Shown: in pieces, positions 36,270 through 46,471 of the stretch
Numbering within the stretch: the first letter of the stretch is position 1
Layout of the letters: each line of letters opens with the position of its first letter
DNA from: Macrophomina tecta
Taxonomy: Eukaryota; Ascomycota; Dothideomycetes; Botryosphaeriales; Botryosphaeriaceae
Reading direction: 5' to 3'
DNA length: 64,000 nt
Assembly (NCBI GenBank): GCA_024180945.1
Contig: JAKSGN010000036.1
Span: forward strand, 1,860,001-1,924,000
Made by a program: the position numbers and the translations under genes
The notes under the pieces: model-generated
Database searches by the model: none
Told to the model about the DNA's origin: nothing
What the model saw: only the letters and a program-made list of their open reading frames with translations

Positions 36270-38416
36270 TTACGCAGTCCTCTCATTCCGTACCCCACTC
36301 GTCCTACCATTTTCCTTCGAGGTGCTTTCGTCACCATCCCTCGATACGACATCCTCTTCACCCTCTGCCAGCTTCGCACCCACTCCTTCCCCATCACTTT
36401 TCCCCCGCACCTCCGCAGTACCACCTTCCTTCCCCCGGGTCTTAGTAAACCCTCGTTTCTTCTCCTCCTTTTCCCTCTCCTTCGTCTCCATGCGTACATA
36501 CCTCGCCTCCCTCCACCGAGGGCCAAACTTCATCACGCAAAGCAGTGCCGGCACGCTGCTCAGCATCAGACAGCCGACGAAGACGTACGTCCAGCTTAGG
36601 CCCCAGGCCCTGATGATATAGTCGATGACGGCAGTTCCAACGGCGCTCATGCTGCAGCGGCAGAGGTTCAAGCCGGCCATGGCAGTGGCGGAGCGGTACG
36701 GGTAGAGGTCGATAAGGAGCGAGATGAGCATGGACATGGCGCCGGAGAGCATGGCGCCGCCGATGAAACTGCGGGGAGCAGTTAGCTTCTCGGTTTCTCG
36801 CGAATGTGCACTTCTGTTCTGCAGAGAGACGGAGCAGCCGAGTATTGGCGTATGGAAAGAGGGAATTGGAGTAGTCGTCCGGGCGCAAGTGTTGGGCATG
36901 GTGGAGGACAGACGTTTGTCGGCTGCTCCGAAGCCCCAGACAAACGGGTGCTGAAGTTCTGTGCACAGCAAGAACAGAGGGGAAGAGAATGGAAATATCA
37001 TCACATACATTACGATCAGGGGAACAGCCAGATGAGTATGTGCGTGCAAGATCCAGCCCCAGACGAGGACAGAGCAGCTTCCGACTATGAGCGGAGCCCA
37101 GATGACCTCGAGACGGGCGCGCTCGATAGGGAAGGCGCGGATATTGGTAGCGCGCTTGCGGTCGATGGGGATGTTGTGCTTATGGGCGACGCGGCGATAG
37201 TTTTTATCGAGGAAACGTCCGCAGAGGATGCTGCCAATCATGGAGCCAGCGGAGAAGGGTCTGGTTCGCTGGTAAGTGGAAGGCTGGAGGAGTTGGTGAG
37301 ATCGAAAACATACATGTAGCAGAGACCGACCTGGAGGGTGTTGAACCCATAGACCTCTGCAAACAAGCTGGGAACGGGGACTAGCAGGCAGAAGAAGCCA
37401 GTCATGATGATGGACAAGGAGTAGAGCACCAAAGACACATCTTTCTCGATAATGATGCGGAGCGCGCTCAGCGGGTTAGGGAAGCGTAGAGGCCGCGACT
37501 CTGCAAGCCGGTTGGCTTCCTCGTGTTTGGCTTGCCGAGAGGCGGTTCGAGTGAGGCCTTTCTTCCGGTGTCTGCGGTCTTCCCAGACGTTGATTAGGGA
37601 CTTGTTCCAGCCCTGTGGCGGAAGGGACCCATCTCCTACTACATTTCTGCCTGTTTCTGGAATCAGGACAACATAGATGATGAGATAGAGGCCTCCGCTG
37701 ATGAGCAGGAACCAGAAGATTGACGGCCATCCAAGGAACTGAGCCAGGATTCCGCCGAGCACAGGCCCCAACGCCGGGCCTAATTGTGTGCCCATCTGCA
37801 CCCAGGCGACATAGGAGCCGCGGTCGGCACTGGTTGTGATGTCAGAGACGACGCCGTTGCCAAGCGCAATGACACCGCTACTACCGGTGCTTTGCATGGC
37901 CCGGAGCACCAGCAACGCGGCGTAGTTGCGCTGTAAGGCCAGGCCCAGATTGGCAAAGAAAAAGATGGTGAAACACATGATGTAGGTAGGTCTTCTGCCG
38001 ACTTGGTCCGTGAGGTCGCCGAAAAACATTGGGGCGATGCCTTGGAGGATCATGTACGAAGTAACAGTGAGGTTTATATCGGCATTAGAAACGTGAAAAG
38101 CTTTGGCAAGGGTGTTCAAAGCCGGCAGGTAGATTTGTCCAGCGATGGGAGAGAACAAGCTCGCCATGGCAGTCATGGTAATGATCAAGGCTTTGGTTTT
38201 GGAAGAGAAGACGGAATGGATGGGTGGCTTTGGAGGTTCTGCCGGGGAAGCCTCCACATCCGCTTCATTGCTCTCTTCTGCGGCTTGATTGAGGTTTGCA
38301 GCGCTGTGTGGCTCGGTAGCATTTTCGCTGGAGGCTTGGACTACGTGGTCGCTCTGGGTTTTGGGTGTTGTGGGCTCCTTTGCGACGTCTGAGTTAGAGC
38401 GATCAGCAACAGACAT
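36270..38416 (-). CDS. MFS multidrug transporter, DHA1 (Qdr/Aqr1-like) family
   Basis: Twelve-pass drug:H+ antiporter-type exporter of the plasma membrane. Exons 38416-37314, 37260-37009 and 36768-36270 encode 617 residues; introns are 53 and 240 bp. The ATG at 38416 (MSVADRSNSD) is used; no in-frame ATG precedes it. A roughly 80-residue Ser/Glu-rich cytosolic N-terminus precedes TM1 (SLFSPIAGQIYLPALNTLAK). Family marks: DINLTVTSYMILQGIAPMFF, the A-motif GDLTDQVGRRPTY, the antiporter C-motif region QLGPALGPVLGG, and a long central cytosolic loop. PFSAGSMIGS with GRFLDKNYRR follows in the second half. The C-terminus is a Lys/Glu/Gly-rich tail of about 70 residues, longer than usual. Substrates cannot be inferred; related proteins export quinidine, polyamines or dityrosine precursors. 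Confidence 0.93.
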
Positions 38417-38988
38417 AATATTCGACAAGGTCAGCCAAGCACTCGATTGGGGTGAAGATCTGGGGCAGCTTGGCAAAAGTGGCGTCCGGTTTCCTTATAA
38501 AGAGGGGATGTTTTGGCGTAATAGGTCCAGGGTCGGACTTGTGATTGGCGGCGGTGACGCGGAAGCTCCGTTATATCCGAAGAGCAACGGCACCCGTTCC
38601 AAAGCGCCTGCTGCCGCCCGGGCTCAACGGATATAAGGGCTGCGAGCGGGACCGGAGCGACCTGCCTCGGCATGCCGACTGCCCGCCCTGGCGGGGTTGC
38701 GAGCTTGATGCCGACGCCAGCCAGCCAGCCAGCCAGCCTGTGTTGCTGCTGCACTTTCGTTTCTTCGGCTGATGGTTTGAGATGCTGTTTCCCTGCGGGC
38801 GGCAAGGAGGCTTCCTTCCAGCGATATATGCTCTGGGTTTCCAAGACCCCGACCAGCTTCACACCCTTCCAGCCCACGACTTTGAAAACAGTCTGGAGTC
38901 TTGCAAGTCAGAGCGTCTCGACCAATCCAGAAACCGGGAAGACTTCCCCTCCACAGCCACGGGCGTCTTGAAATATATCAAATACATC
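38417..38988. promoter_or_regulatory. Upstream region of the MFS gene
   Basis: 572 bp between the MFS start and the RPR2 stop, on the same strand. Contains a (CCAG)n run at about 38717-38738. Expected to hold the MFS promoter and the RPR2 3' UTR. Confidence 0.5.
38717..38738. repeat. (CCAG)n short tandem repeat
   Basis: Five to six CCAG units in the spacer upstream of the MFS gene. Confidence 0.8.
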
Positions 38989-39483
38989 CTATCCAGCCTG
39001 TTCTGCCGCTTTGACCTGCTTCTCTCTCTCTACTCTCGCTCTCTCGCTCTTCCTTGGCTGTCGCTTGGCCCCCACGGGAAACCGTTTCTGCGCCTTACAG
39101 ACATTACACTCAATAATCAGAACGTCCGCCCAAGGCTTCTTGCCTCCTCGACTTAGGTTTTCGATCTTATTCGACGAGGTGCTTCCGGGAATCAGGATGG
39201 CATTGCAGCGCTTGCAGATGGAATGTTTGATATTCTGTGACAGTCGGATCTGCGACTTCATAGAAACTGACTGAAGGTGAGAGGCATAGTAGAAAGGAAG
39301 ACCTGGGGGGAAAGCGTTGACCCCAGCCTTTGTGTTGTCCATGTTCACACCGGGACCTGTTTGCTGCGCATCCTGGGCGCTCTGGTTTGCGAGGTAGTTT
39401 GCTGCTTGGTAGAGGTAGGAGATGCGTGCGTGCAGGTGCTTGTTGGGCACCGTCTTGGGCTTCGACGCGTCTCCCTTCGCCAT
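38989..39483 (-). CDS. RPR2: RNase P / MRP protein subunit Rpr2 (Rpp21/Snm1 family)
   Basis: Zinc-binding nuclear subunit of the ribonucleoprotein that trims tRNA 5' leaders. Single exon, 164 residues from MAKGDASKP; an in-frame ATG five codons upstream (39498) is an alternative. The N-terminal helix region PNKHLHARISYLYQAANYL is the family's RNA/Rpp29-contacting segment. The zinc ribbon is C-K-R-C in the middle and C-N-V-C near the end, followed by K-R-F-P-V, with LIPG between them. The C-terminus is very basic and Arg/Lys/Glu-rich. An insert with about 20 Gln/Asn/Pro-rich residues sits after the first helix. Size and motif order match. The start faces SUB2 429 bp away. Confidence 0.93.
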   Translation of the reverse strand: MAKGDASKPKTVPNKHLHARISYLYQAANYLANQSAQDAQQTGPGVNMDNTKAGVNAFPPGLPFYYASHLQSVSMKSQIRLSQNIKHSICKRCNAILIPGSTSSNKIENLSRGGKKPWADVLIIECNVCKAQKRFPVGAKRQPRKSERARVEREKQVKAAEQAG

Positions 39484-39912
39484 GACACGACAGGCCATGC
39501 AAGGTTGTTCGCTTGCGAGAACGTGAGATGGAGAGCACAGCGCGTCGAGTTGGCGTCAGAGAAGCGAGGCCGCCCGCACAACGATTTGCTGAGGGCGCCA
39601 TCACGTGACATGCACGGATCGCTCTACGTTTTCAGCTTCCCAGCGTTCGACAAAGCAGCCTCGCCCGTCCGCCCACCTCCATCATCCAAACCACCACCTC
39701 CACCACTTTCCTTCATCGCTCCGCGGCGGTCGCGCTAGAGAAACACTCGACGGCGGCACTTTGCGATCGCGCACACCTACTTCACGACCTTTTCGACGAC
39801 TTCAACGCGCGACGAGGCTCCACACTGACATCACCCGGGACGCCCCAAATCGCGTCCTCAACCACCTCATTGCGCCTCTACACCCGTTCGCACGCCCACA
39901 ACAATCGTCACC
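39484..39912. promoter_or_regulatory. Bidirectional promoter RPR2 / SUB2
   Basis: 429 bp between two divergent RNA-processing genes; GC-rich, pyrimidine-rich toward SUB2 (39660-39900). No other frame of note. A shared promoter is inferred from distance and orientation only. Confidence 0.6.
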
Positions 39913-41830
39913 ATGTCGCACGAGGAGGATCTCATTGACTACTCCGACGAGGAGCTCGGCCAGAACGAGACCGTCGCCACTGGTGCTGCCGCCAACGGCG
40001 ATCAGAAGAAGGGCGACCTGGCCGTGACTGGCGAGAAGAAGGGCAGCTATGTCGGCATCCATTCCACCGGTTTCCGGGACTTCCTCCTCAAGCAGGAGCT
40101 TATCCGTGCCATCACCGACTGCGGTTTCGAACATCCTTCGGAGGGTCAGTTTTAACCTTTCCCCTCAAGCTCCTCCGTCCCTCAAGAAGCGTCCGTCCAT
40201 CTCCGCAAGCCACGCGACCGCGAAATCAGCCGACCCAAAGTGACGGGCTCAATCGACGGAGTTGCGCGCAGAAAGTCAAGCTGTCTCGGGATGGACCGCA
40301 CAGGCCGGCCGCTGCCTACAAACACAAGACCTGTACGCGAAGGCTTTGCGCCACGACTGGATCGGCCACCTGAGTCTGAGTGCGGCAGATTCAGAGAATC
40401 TGCCAATCGAGTCTCTCAGACCTCTGTGCCGAAGCGCGGGCGAAGACGGCGTTCCCGGTGTGGTTGACGTCGCCTGATCTCCGCACGATTATCCTTTGCG
40501 AGATGGACGGACGCGACGCTCGATTGCTTCTTATCGTTACGAATCTCTTTGGACGAACAATCTCTAACTGCCTCGGTTCTCCGCAACAGTCCAGCAAAAC
40601 TGCATTCCTCAAGCTATCATCGGTTCCGACATTCTCTGCCAGGCGAAGTCTGGTCTTGGTAAGACGGCTGTGTTCGTCCTCGCCACTCTGCAGCAGCTCG
40701 AACCCATTGCTGGCGAGACCGCTGTCCTGGTCCTCTGCCACACTCGTGAGCTGGCCTACCAGATCAAGAACGAGTACGCCCGCTTCAGCAAGTATCTTCC
40801 TGATGTGAAGACCTCGGTCTTCTACGGCGGCACGCCCATGCAGAAGGACATTGAGATCCTGTCCAACAAGGATACCCACCCTCATATCATTGTCGGTACT
40901 CCTGGAAGACTCAATGCTCTTGTGCGTGAGAAGAAGCTTCGCCTTGGCGGCATCAAAATGTTCGTCCTCGACGAGTGCGACAAGATGCTCGATCAAATTG
41001 GTACGTATTTGCCTTATATATAGCGTCATATAGGTAGGACTGACTCGATCCTGATAGACATGCGTCGTGATGTACAGGAGATCTTTCGTGCTACTCCTAC
41101 CACCAAGCAGGTCATGATGTTCAGCGCCACCCTGTCCAAGGATACCCGCCCGATCTGCAAGAAGTTCATGCGCAACCCGCTCGAGATCTACGTCGATGAC
41201 GAGACGAAGCTTACCCTGCACGGTCTGCAGCAATACTACATTAAGCTTAGCGAGGCTGAGAAGAACCGCAAGTTGAACGACCTGCTCGACAACCTCGAGT
41301 TCAACCAGGTCATCATATTCGTGAAGAGTACCCTTCGTGCAACCGAGCTGGATAGACTCCTTCGGGAGTGTAACTTCCCGTCTATTGCGGTTCATTCCGG
41401 TGTCTCCCAGGAGGAGCGGTATGTGTGCCGCACTCTATGCCAGATGTGTTACTGACTTTTGCATAGTATCAAGCGCTACAAGGAGTTCAAGGAGTTCAAC
41501 AAGCGTATTTGCGTGGCCACCGATGTCTTTGGGCGTGGTATCGATATCGAGCGCATCAACTTGGCCATCAACTACGATCTCCCCGGCGATGCCGACTCCT
41601 ACCTCCACCGCGTCGGTCGTGCTGGTCGTTTCGGTACCAAGGGTCTCAGCATCTCGTTCGTCAGCAGCGAGCAGGATGAGCAGGTTCTGAAGGATGTTGA
41701 AAAGAGATTCGAAGTGCCTCTCCCGTAAGCTTCCGCTCATTCCCGGCCAATTTAAGCTTCACTGACTCACCTCGTATCCAGCGAATTCCCGGAAGGCGGC
41801 ATTGACTCCAGCACTTACATGGCCAATTAA
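39913..41830 (+). CDS. SUB2: DEAD-box ATPase Sub2 (UAP56), splicing and mRNA export
   Basis: Nuclear RNA helicase of early spliceosome assembly and the TREX export complex. Exons 39913-40144, 40590-41000, 41058-41418, 41467-41724 and 41782-41830 give 436 residues, the usual length. Acidic N-terminus [15 protein letters not shown]; upstream aromatic/Q-motif region [15 protein letters not shown] with [10 protein letters not shown]; Walker [22 protein letters not shown]; the family-specific DECD box (LDECDKML); [23 protein letters not shown]; and [10 protein letters not shown]. It ends in SSTYMAN. Intron 1 is long (445 bp) while the other three are 48-57 bp; retention of intron 1 puts a TAA three codons after the junction (40153-40155). 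Orthology is essentially certain. Confidence 0.98.
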
Positions 41831-44800
41831 GGGAGGTATTGGGAGGCGAAGGACAGGATTCTCAGATTGGCAAACGAACCGAGCGCTCACGATAAAGTGA
41901 CTGAGCGCTTCTTGATGTTGCTGCGAAAGGTTATGAAGGCAGAGTGCACTGCCTTTTGAAAAGCTCTAGGCGTCAAGAATTCGGATGAGCTAAATCTCTT
42001 GCTGCTGTACTTTACTACATCGATGAAATGCAAGATTCAATGGGACGGACATCGGTCAATCAATCAGCCTTTTATTAATCTGTGGAAGGACTTCCCTCAG
42101 GCATCCACCCCAATTTAGCTTATCTACCCGACCCTTTTCTCACCAGTGCATGAAGAATGGACTAGAGGTTTCGCGTTTCGCGTGATTGAACTGGTATTTG
42201 AGAATTCTTGTGAAGAGAGATCTGCACAAGTCTATCGGGGGAGATTGATGTTTTGGCTCGAGGTGTTCTCGGATTCTCTTTCGTCGGGATCACCTTCGGA
42301 GTGGGTCTGGTTCATTAAAGCCAAGGATCGCACTGGCGAGCAGCACCCAGACTGAAGATCCAATTTTTTTTTTCATGAGCAAGCTTGTCTCTTGTGTGCC
42401 CGAGCGTCCCCCACCCCACCCCTCCTTCGCTCTCCTTCTCTACTGCCCGTCTAATTTTCCATCACAAATTATGATGTCAGGACTGCGATTCTGATCTTCT
42501 TTCTCGGCTATAGATGAGGAGAAACCGGCAATGAAGGGGCGGTGGCGAGACGGACAATGTTATGATTTTATGCACGACTTTTGTAGCCTTAGGAAAAGAG
42601 TTGCGGTGATGATAAGGATTGCGTATAGATTTGGATATATCGTGACATGTCTCACCTGCAAGAAGAAGGGATGAGTGGAAAACAAAAAGGCTTAGCTGCA
42701 TGATGTGGATATGCACGCGAGGGTGGATCACGCGCGGGGCGTCCAGAACGCATCTATCACCCGTTTTTTTTTTTTTTTTTTTTTTTTTGCATCGATAGGC
42801 CGCGTCGGCGGCGCGGAACCGTTTTACTTCCGGGACCTCGTGGAGTAATAGTGGAAAAAAGAGGGAAACTAACATGAAGACAAGGGTCGGTGACAAGGCC
42901 CATCCAAGTCTTGTTATTTCCATTTTGCTCTCGCTGTTTAAGGCTAGAGTGCGCGCGGGTGGGACAACAGCTAGGGAACCTCTCCTCCACCCCGGGTCCA
43001 GCTCGCACGTGGGGATATGGGACGGGAGCGCGAAACGCCCGGTCAAACGGCCTTTTTTTTTTTTTTTTTTTTAATTGCTTCGCCGGTCCGTGTACCCATA
43101 TGTTGCCGGTGAAGCCGCGTTTTCTTCTGTAGGTGTTCGAGAACTTATGAGTCGATGAGATCTACGTGCTTCTTTGATGAGAAGAGAGTCAGGTAAGGTA
43201 AGTAGAAAGACGGAGAATGGTATGGTGGGGGCTTGGCGGGCAACATGTTCAAGACAAGGCCGCGGCCATGTGCAGCAGCAGTAGTAGTCAGTCGGCAAGC
43301 CCCTCTCCCTTCTGGCTGATGAGGCGAAGGCGCCAGAAGGGACACAAGAAAAGTAAAGACAATGAGACAGCAGAAAAGGATTAGAATTTCAATTGTCTCG
43401 CGGTTGGCGATCAGACATGACCGCACCGAGCGGGCCGCCGCCAGCTGCTAGGAATTCGGGCGCGGGCGCGCGCTCGTGCGGGTTTCCGGCGGTGAGACGG
43501 CGTAGCTTTATTTCATTTTCCCAGGGCAGCGGATAGGGTTCACGTTGTCTCAGTCCGAAGGAAAGCGCCTCCCAACCATTGGGGTCTGAAGGACATCAAA
43601 AAGGTTTGTTCCACTTGTACATCTTGGCACCTGCGACGTGAGGCTGCTGATGCGGGTGTATGTAAAATGTAGGGGTCGTGGGTGGGGTGGAGGCCTTGAG
43701 GATGCATGCATGCATGGAGTAGGGCAGGATTTTTCTCTGTTCGTTTTGATTGAGGGGCCCGTATTCGTTTCTGCTGATTGTGCGATCGCCCGGCCGCGAG
43801 AGGTTGGGGAAAGACCCGATAAAGGGATTCGCCGCGTGAAGGTTGATTGATTGATAGCTAGAGCAGCTCAGAAGAACACCGACTCGTGCGCTTGCGGAAC
43901 GGCGGCAGCGAGCGGGAGTCAGCTCCATCGCATGATGAAGAGGGGGAACCGAAGACGCCGGCCGGCGGCGCCGAGCGCCTCCAGCCAGGCAGCTAATGCT
44001 TGTGCTGGCTCGGTTCATTGGCAGGTACACACGCCTGCATTATTTCTCGCGCCCGCGTCGTCAGTTCTCCGCCGGCAGGACGCCCGGCAATAAAAGAACT
44101 GGAGACGTGCAAGATTGGATGCCGTTCCTGGAGGTGCTGGTCGGGGTGGTGCTGGCTGGTGCTGCGCGGTTCGCTGCGAACGTCGGCCGGCCATGACGAA
44201 CTGGTGACGATTGGGTTGACGAACGACCTGCCCCAAGCTACGCGTCTGCTGCATCTCCGCAGGGCAATGCTAAGCTTAGGACCGGCACCAATATGGGAGT
44301 TTCCGCAGGGCACGCGGCGATCCTGCTGACCATTAATGTCGACATCAACTTAGGACTGCTTGAGCCGCCCTCGCCTCCATTGCTTGCTTCGGGCTGCACG
44401 CTGTTAAGCTCTGGCATTACTGATTGCTGGGCCAGCCACCCCCGAGGCCGATCACAGAGGGCCGCGCCAAATCAGAGGCTCCCTGCACAGCTGAGGCAGC
44501 CAGCGCGAGCTCCGGCGGCAGGGAGCACTGGCAGGCCCCCGCCGCTCGGGGGGCCAGGAGCAGATCACGGCCGAACAGCAGCGAGTCAGGCCTCCGGCGT
44601 GCCGATCTCGAAACAAATACAACGGAAAGCGGTGATGTGGCGCATGTCGTTGTCGTTGTTCTATTCCTGTACGATAGGCCCTCCCCTGCCGCCCTCCCTG
44701 CGCCGTCGCCTGGGAGCTTGACCTGCGCTCGCCGGGCAGGCCTCCCCGGTGGCCGGCGGAGCTCTGCCCTGCGCGTGCGCCGTCTTGCGCAACGCTCAAG

Positions 44801-46471
44801 CTGAAACAAGGAGCACGCGGGCTATCTGGGCCAACGTCCGACGTTCTGAGGCAGGGCAGCAGGGCAGGGCGGGCATGAATGGCCTGGCCGGCTAGGGGAA
44901 GCGCTCCGCGCCGCGGAGGGCTGGCTCCTGGCGGCTGGCATTACTTTGGAAGGCCGCAGGAGCGGTGGCGGGTTTTGCAGCGGCGCGACGAATGAGGCGC
45001 GCACAAAATCTTGGAATGTCGAAACGCGAGATCTCGATCGAGCAAAAGGGGGTTGGACGGCGCCTCCAAGTGCCGTTCGCTGCCTGTCAGACAGCAGCGT
45101 CCAGAGGCCGTCGTTGGTGGGCAGCAGCTAATCTCGTTAATCAACCGCTGTCTCTCTGATGAGCCGCCTTACCGCAACCGGCGTCAGCACACCGGATTGG
45201 CGGCGTGCACGCTCCAGAAATGATGCAGCGGCGTCGTCGGCCTTGGCGCATGCGGTTGCGCATGCAGCACCTGCTGGCTAGCTTCGCTGGAGGTCCGCGA
45301 TAGCTGTGATCCCACAGCGCCGGCCGCCGTGTGGGTGCCGTGCGACGGGGAACGCAGAGAAGCTGCTGCGTGCCGCTGCCGCCGGACCAGACCCACGATG
45401 GAAGGGTTGATAGATAGAACTGACTCGGCGCAGCCCGGCGCCCGCAGTTCGCAGTCCGCGGCAGCCCGCGTCCGAGCAGCGGGCTGGTGGAGTGGAAGGA
45501 GGTTATCGCTGCTGCTGCTGATGCCGCCGACGCGACTAATGACGCGCCCCGGGAGCGGTCAGGTCAACAGGGTGCCGGGCGGAGAGTGGCAGACGGCAGC
45601 CAGATAGACAGAGCCAGCTGATGCACACCACGGCCAGACGTGCGTGCGGCGAAAACGCGCCCGCGGCAGTGGCACGTCGACTTTATACCGGCGGCAGCAG
45701 CCAGGAGCGCCGTCTGGGCGCGGTGGTGGAGGCCTGCCCGGCCGGGCTGGGGGGCGCGGGCAAGGCAATTATTTCGCTTGGAGCAAGGCCTGGTGCAGCA
45801 GCAAGGCCGCAGCGTGCACGTCGTGCTTGTGCTTGTGGTGGCTCGGCGCGAGCGGGCGTCTGGCTGGCGTGCCCCTGCCCGCGCTCTTCCGCCGCAAGCC
45901 TCCCGACTCCTGCGTACATCACTCGCGCTGCGCTGTTACCCACGATCACCGCGCGCTCGCTCCATCCTCCGTCGCAGCTTCTTGTGGCACCAGCTCCCGC
46001 ACGGCACAGCACACACCACGCTGCCCTAATCTCGTCGCGCGCCTTGGCTGTGGCTGCCCGTCCTGCGCGGCCCTGGCTGGTGGGAGCTTCCGCATCAGCA
46101 TCCGCTGCGCTGTCTTTCGTGCGCCGCTCGCGACCGTTGAGAGATCTTTCCTCGTCCGACGTCCGATAGTCTAATCACTGGCGCTGCACCTCCACCTCCA
46201 CCACCACACACCACACCCGACACCAGCCCTTTGCACGCTCACTTCCCTCCTCCTCCCTCTCCCGCTACATGTGCGCCGTCCGCACGCCTGCCTAGGCTTC
46301 CGCTCGTTCTGCTCCCGCTCTCACGTCTCTAATTCTCTAATTATTGCCCGCCGCACCACGAGCCCAAGACCTGGATACGCGGCCCTCGACACGCCTGCCA
46401 ACCCGCTGGCACCCGTCTCCTAACCCGCCTGTCATCCCAGGCCTAACTGCCCTGGCCAGCACCCGCACATC
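41831..46471. other. Large gene-free region between SUB2 and the KPR-like gene
   Basis: About 4.6 kb. The left part (to about 43600) is moderate in GC with T25 (42764-42788) and T20 (43053-43072) runs and includes the SUB2 3' flank. From about 43850 to 46470 it becomes GC-rich with many GGC/CCAG-type short repeats and frames open on several strands at once, like the other long upstream regions of this window. The last 280 bp are pyrimidine-rich and should be the leader of the gene at 46472. No coding exon is supported. Confidence 0.45.
42764..42788. repeat. T25 homopolymer
   Basis: Twenty-five consecutive T, the longest mononucleotide run in the window, in the gene-free region 3' of SUB2. 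Confidence 0.95.
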
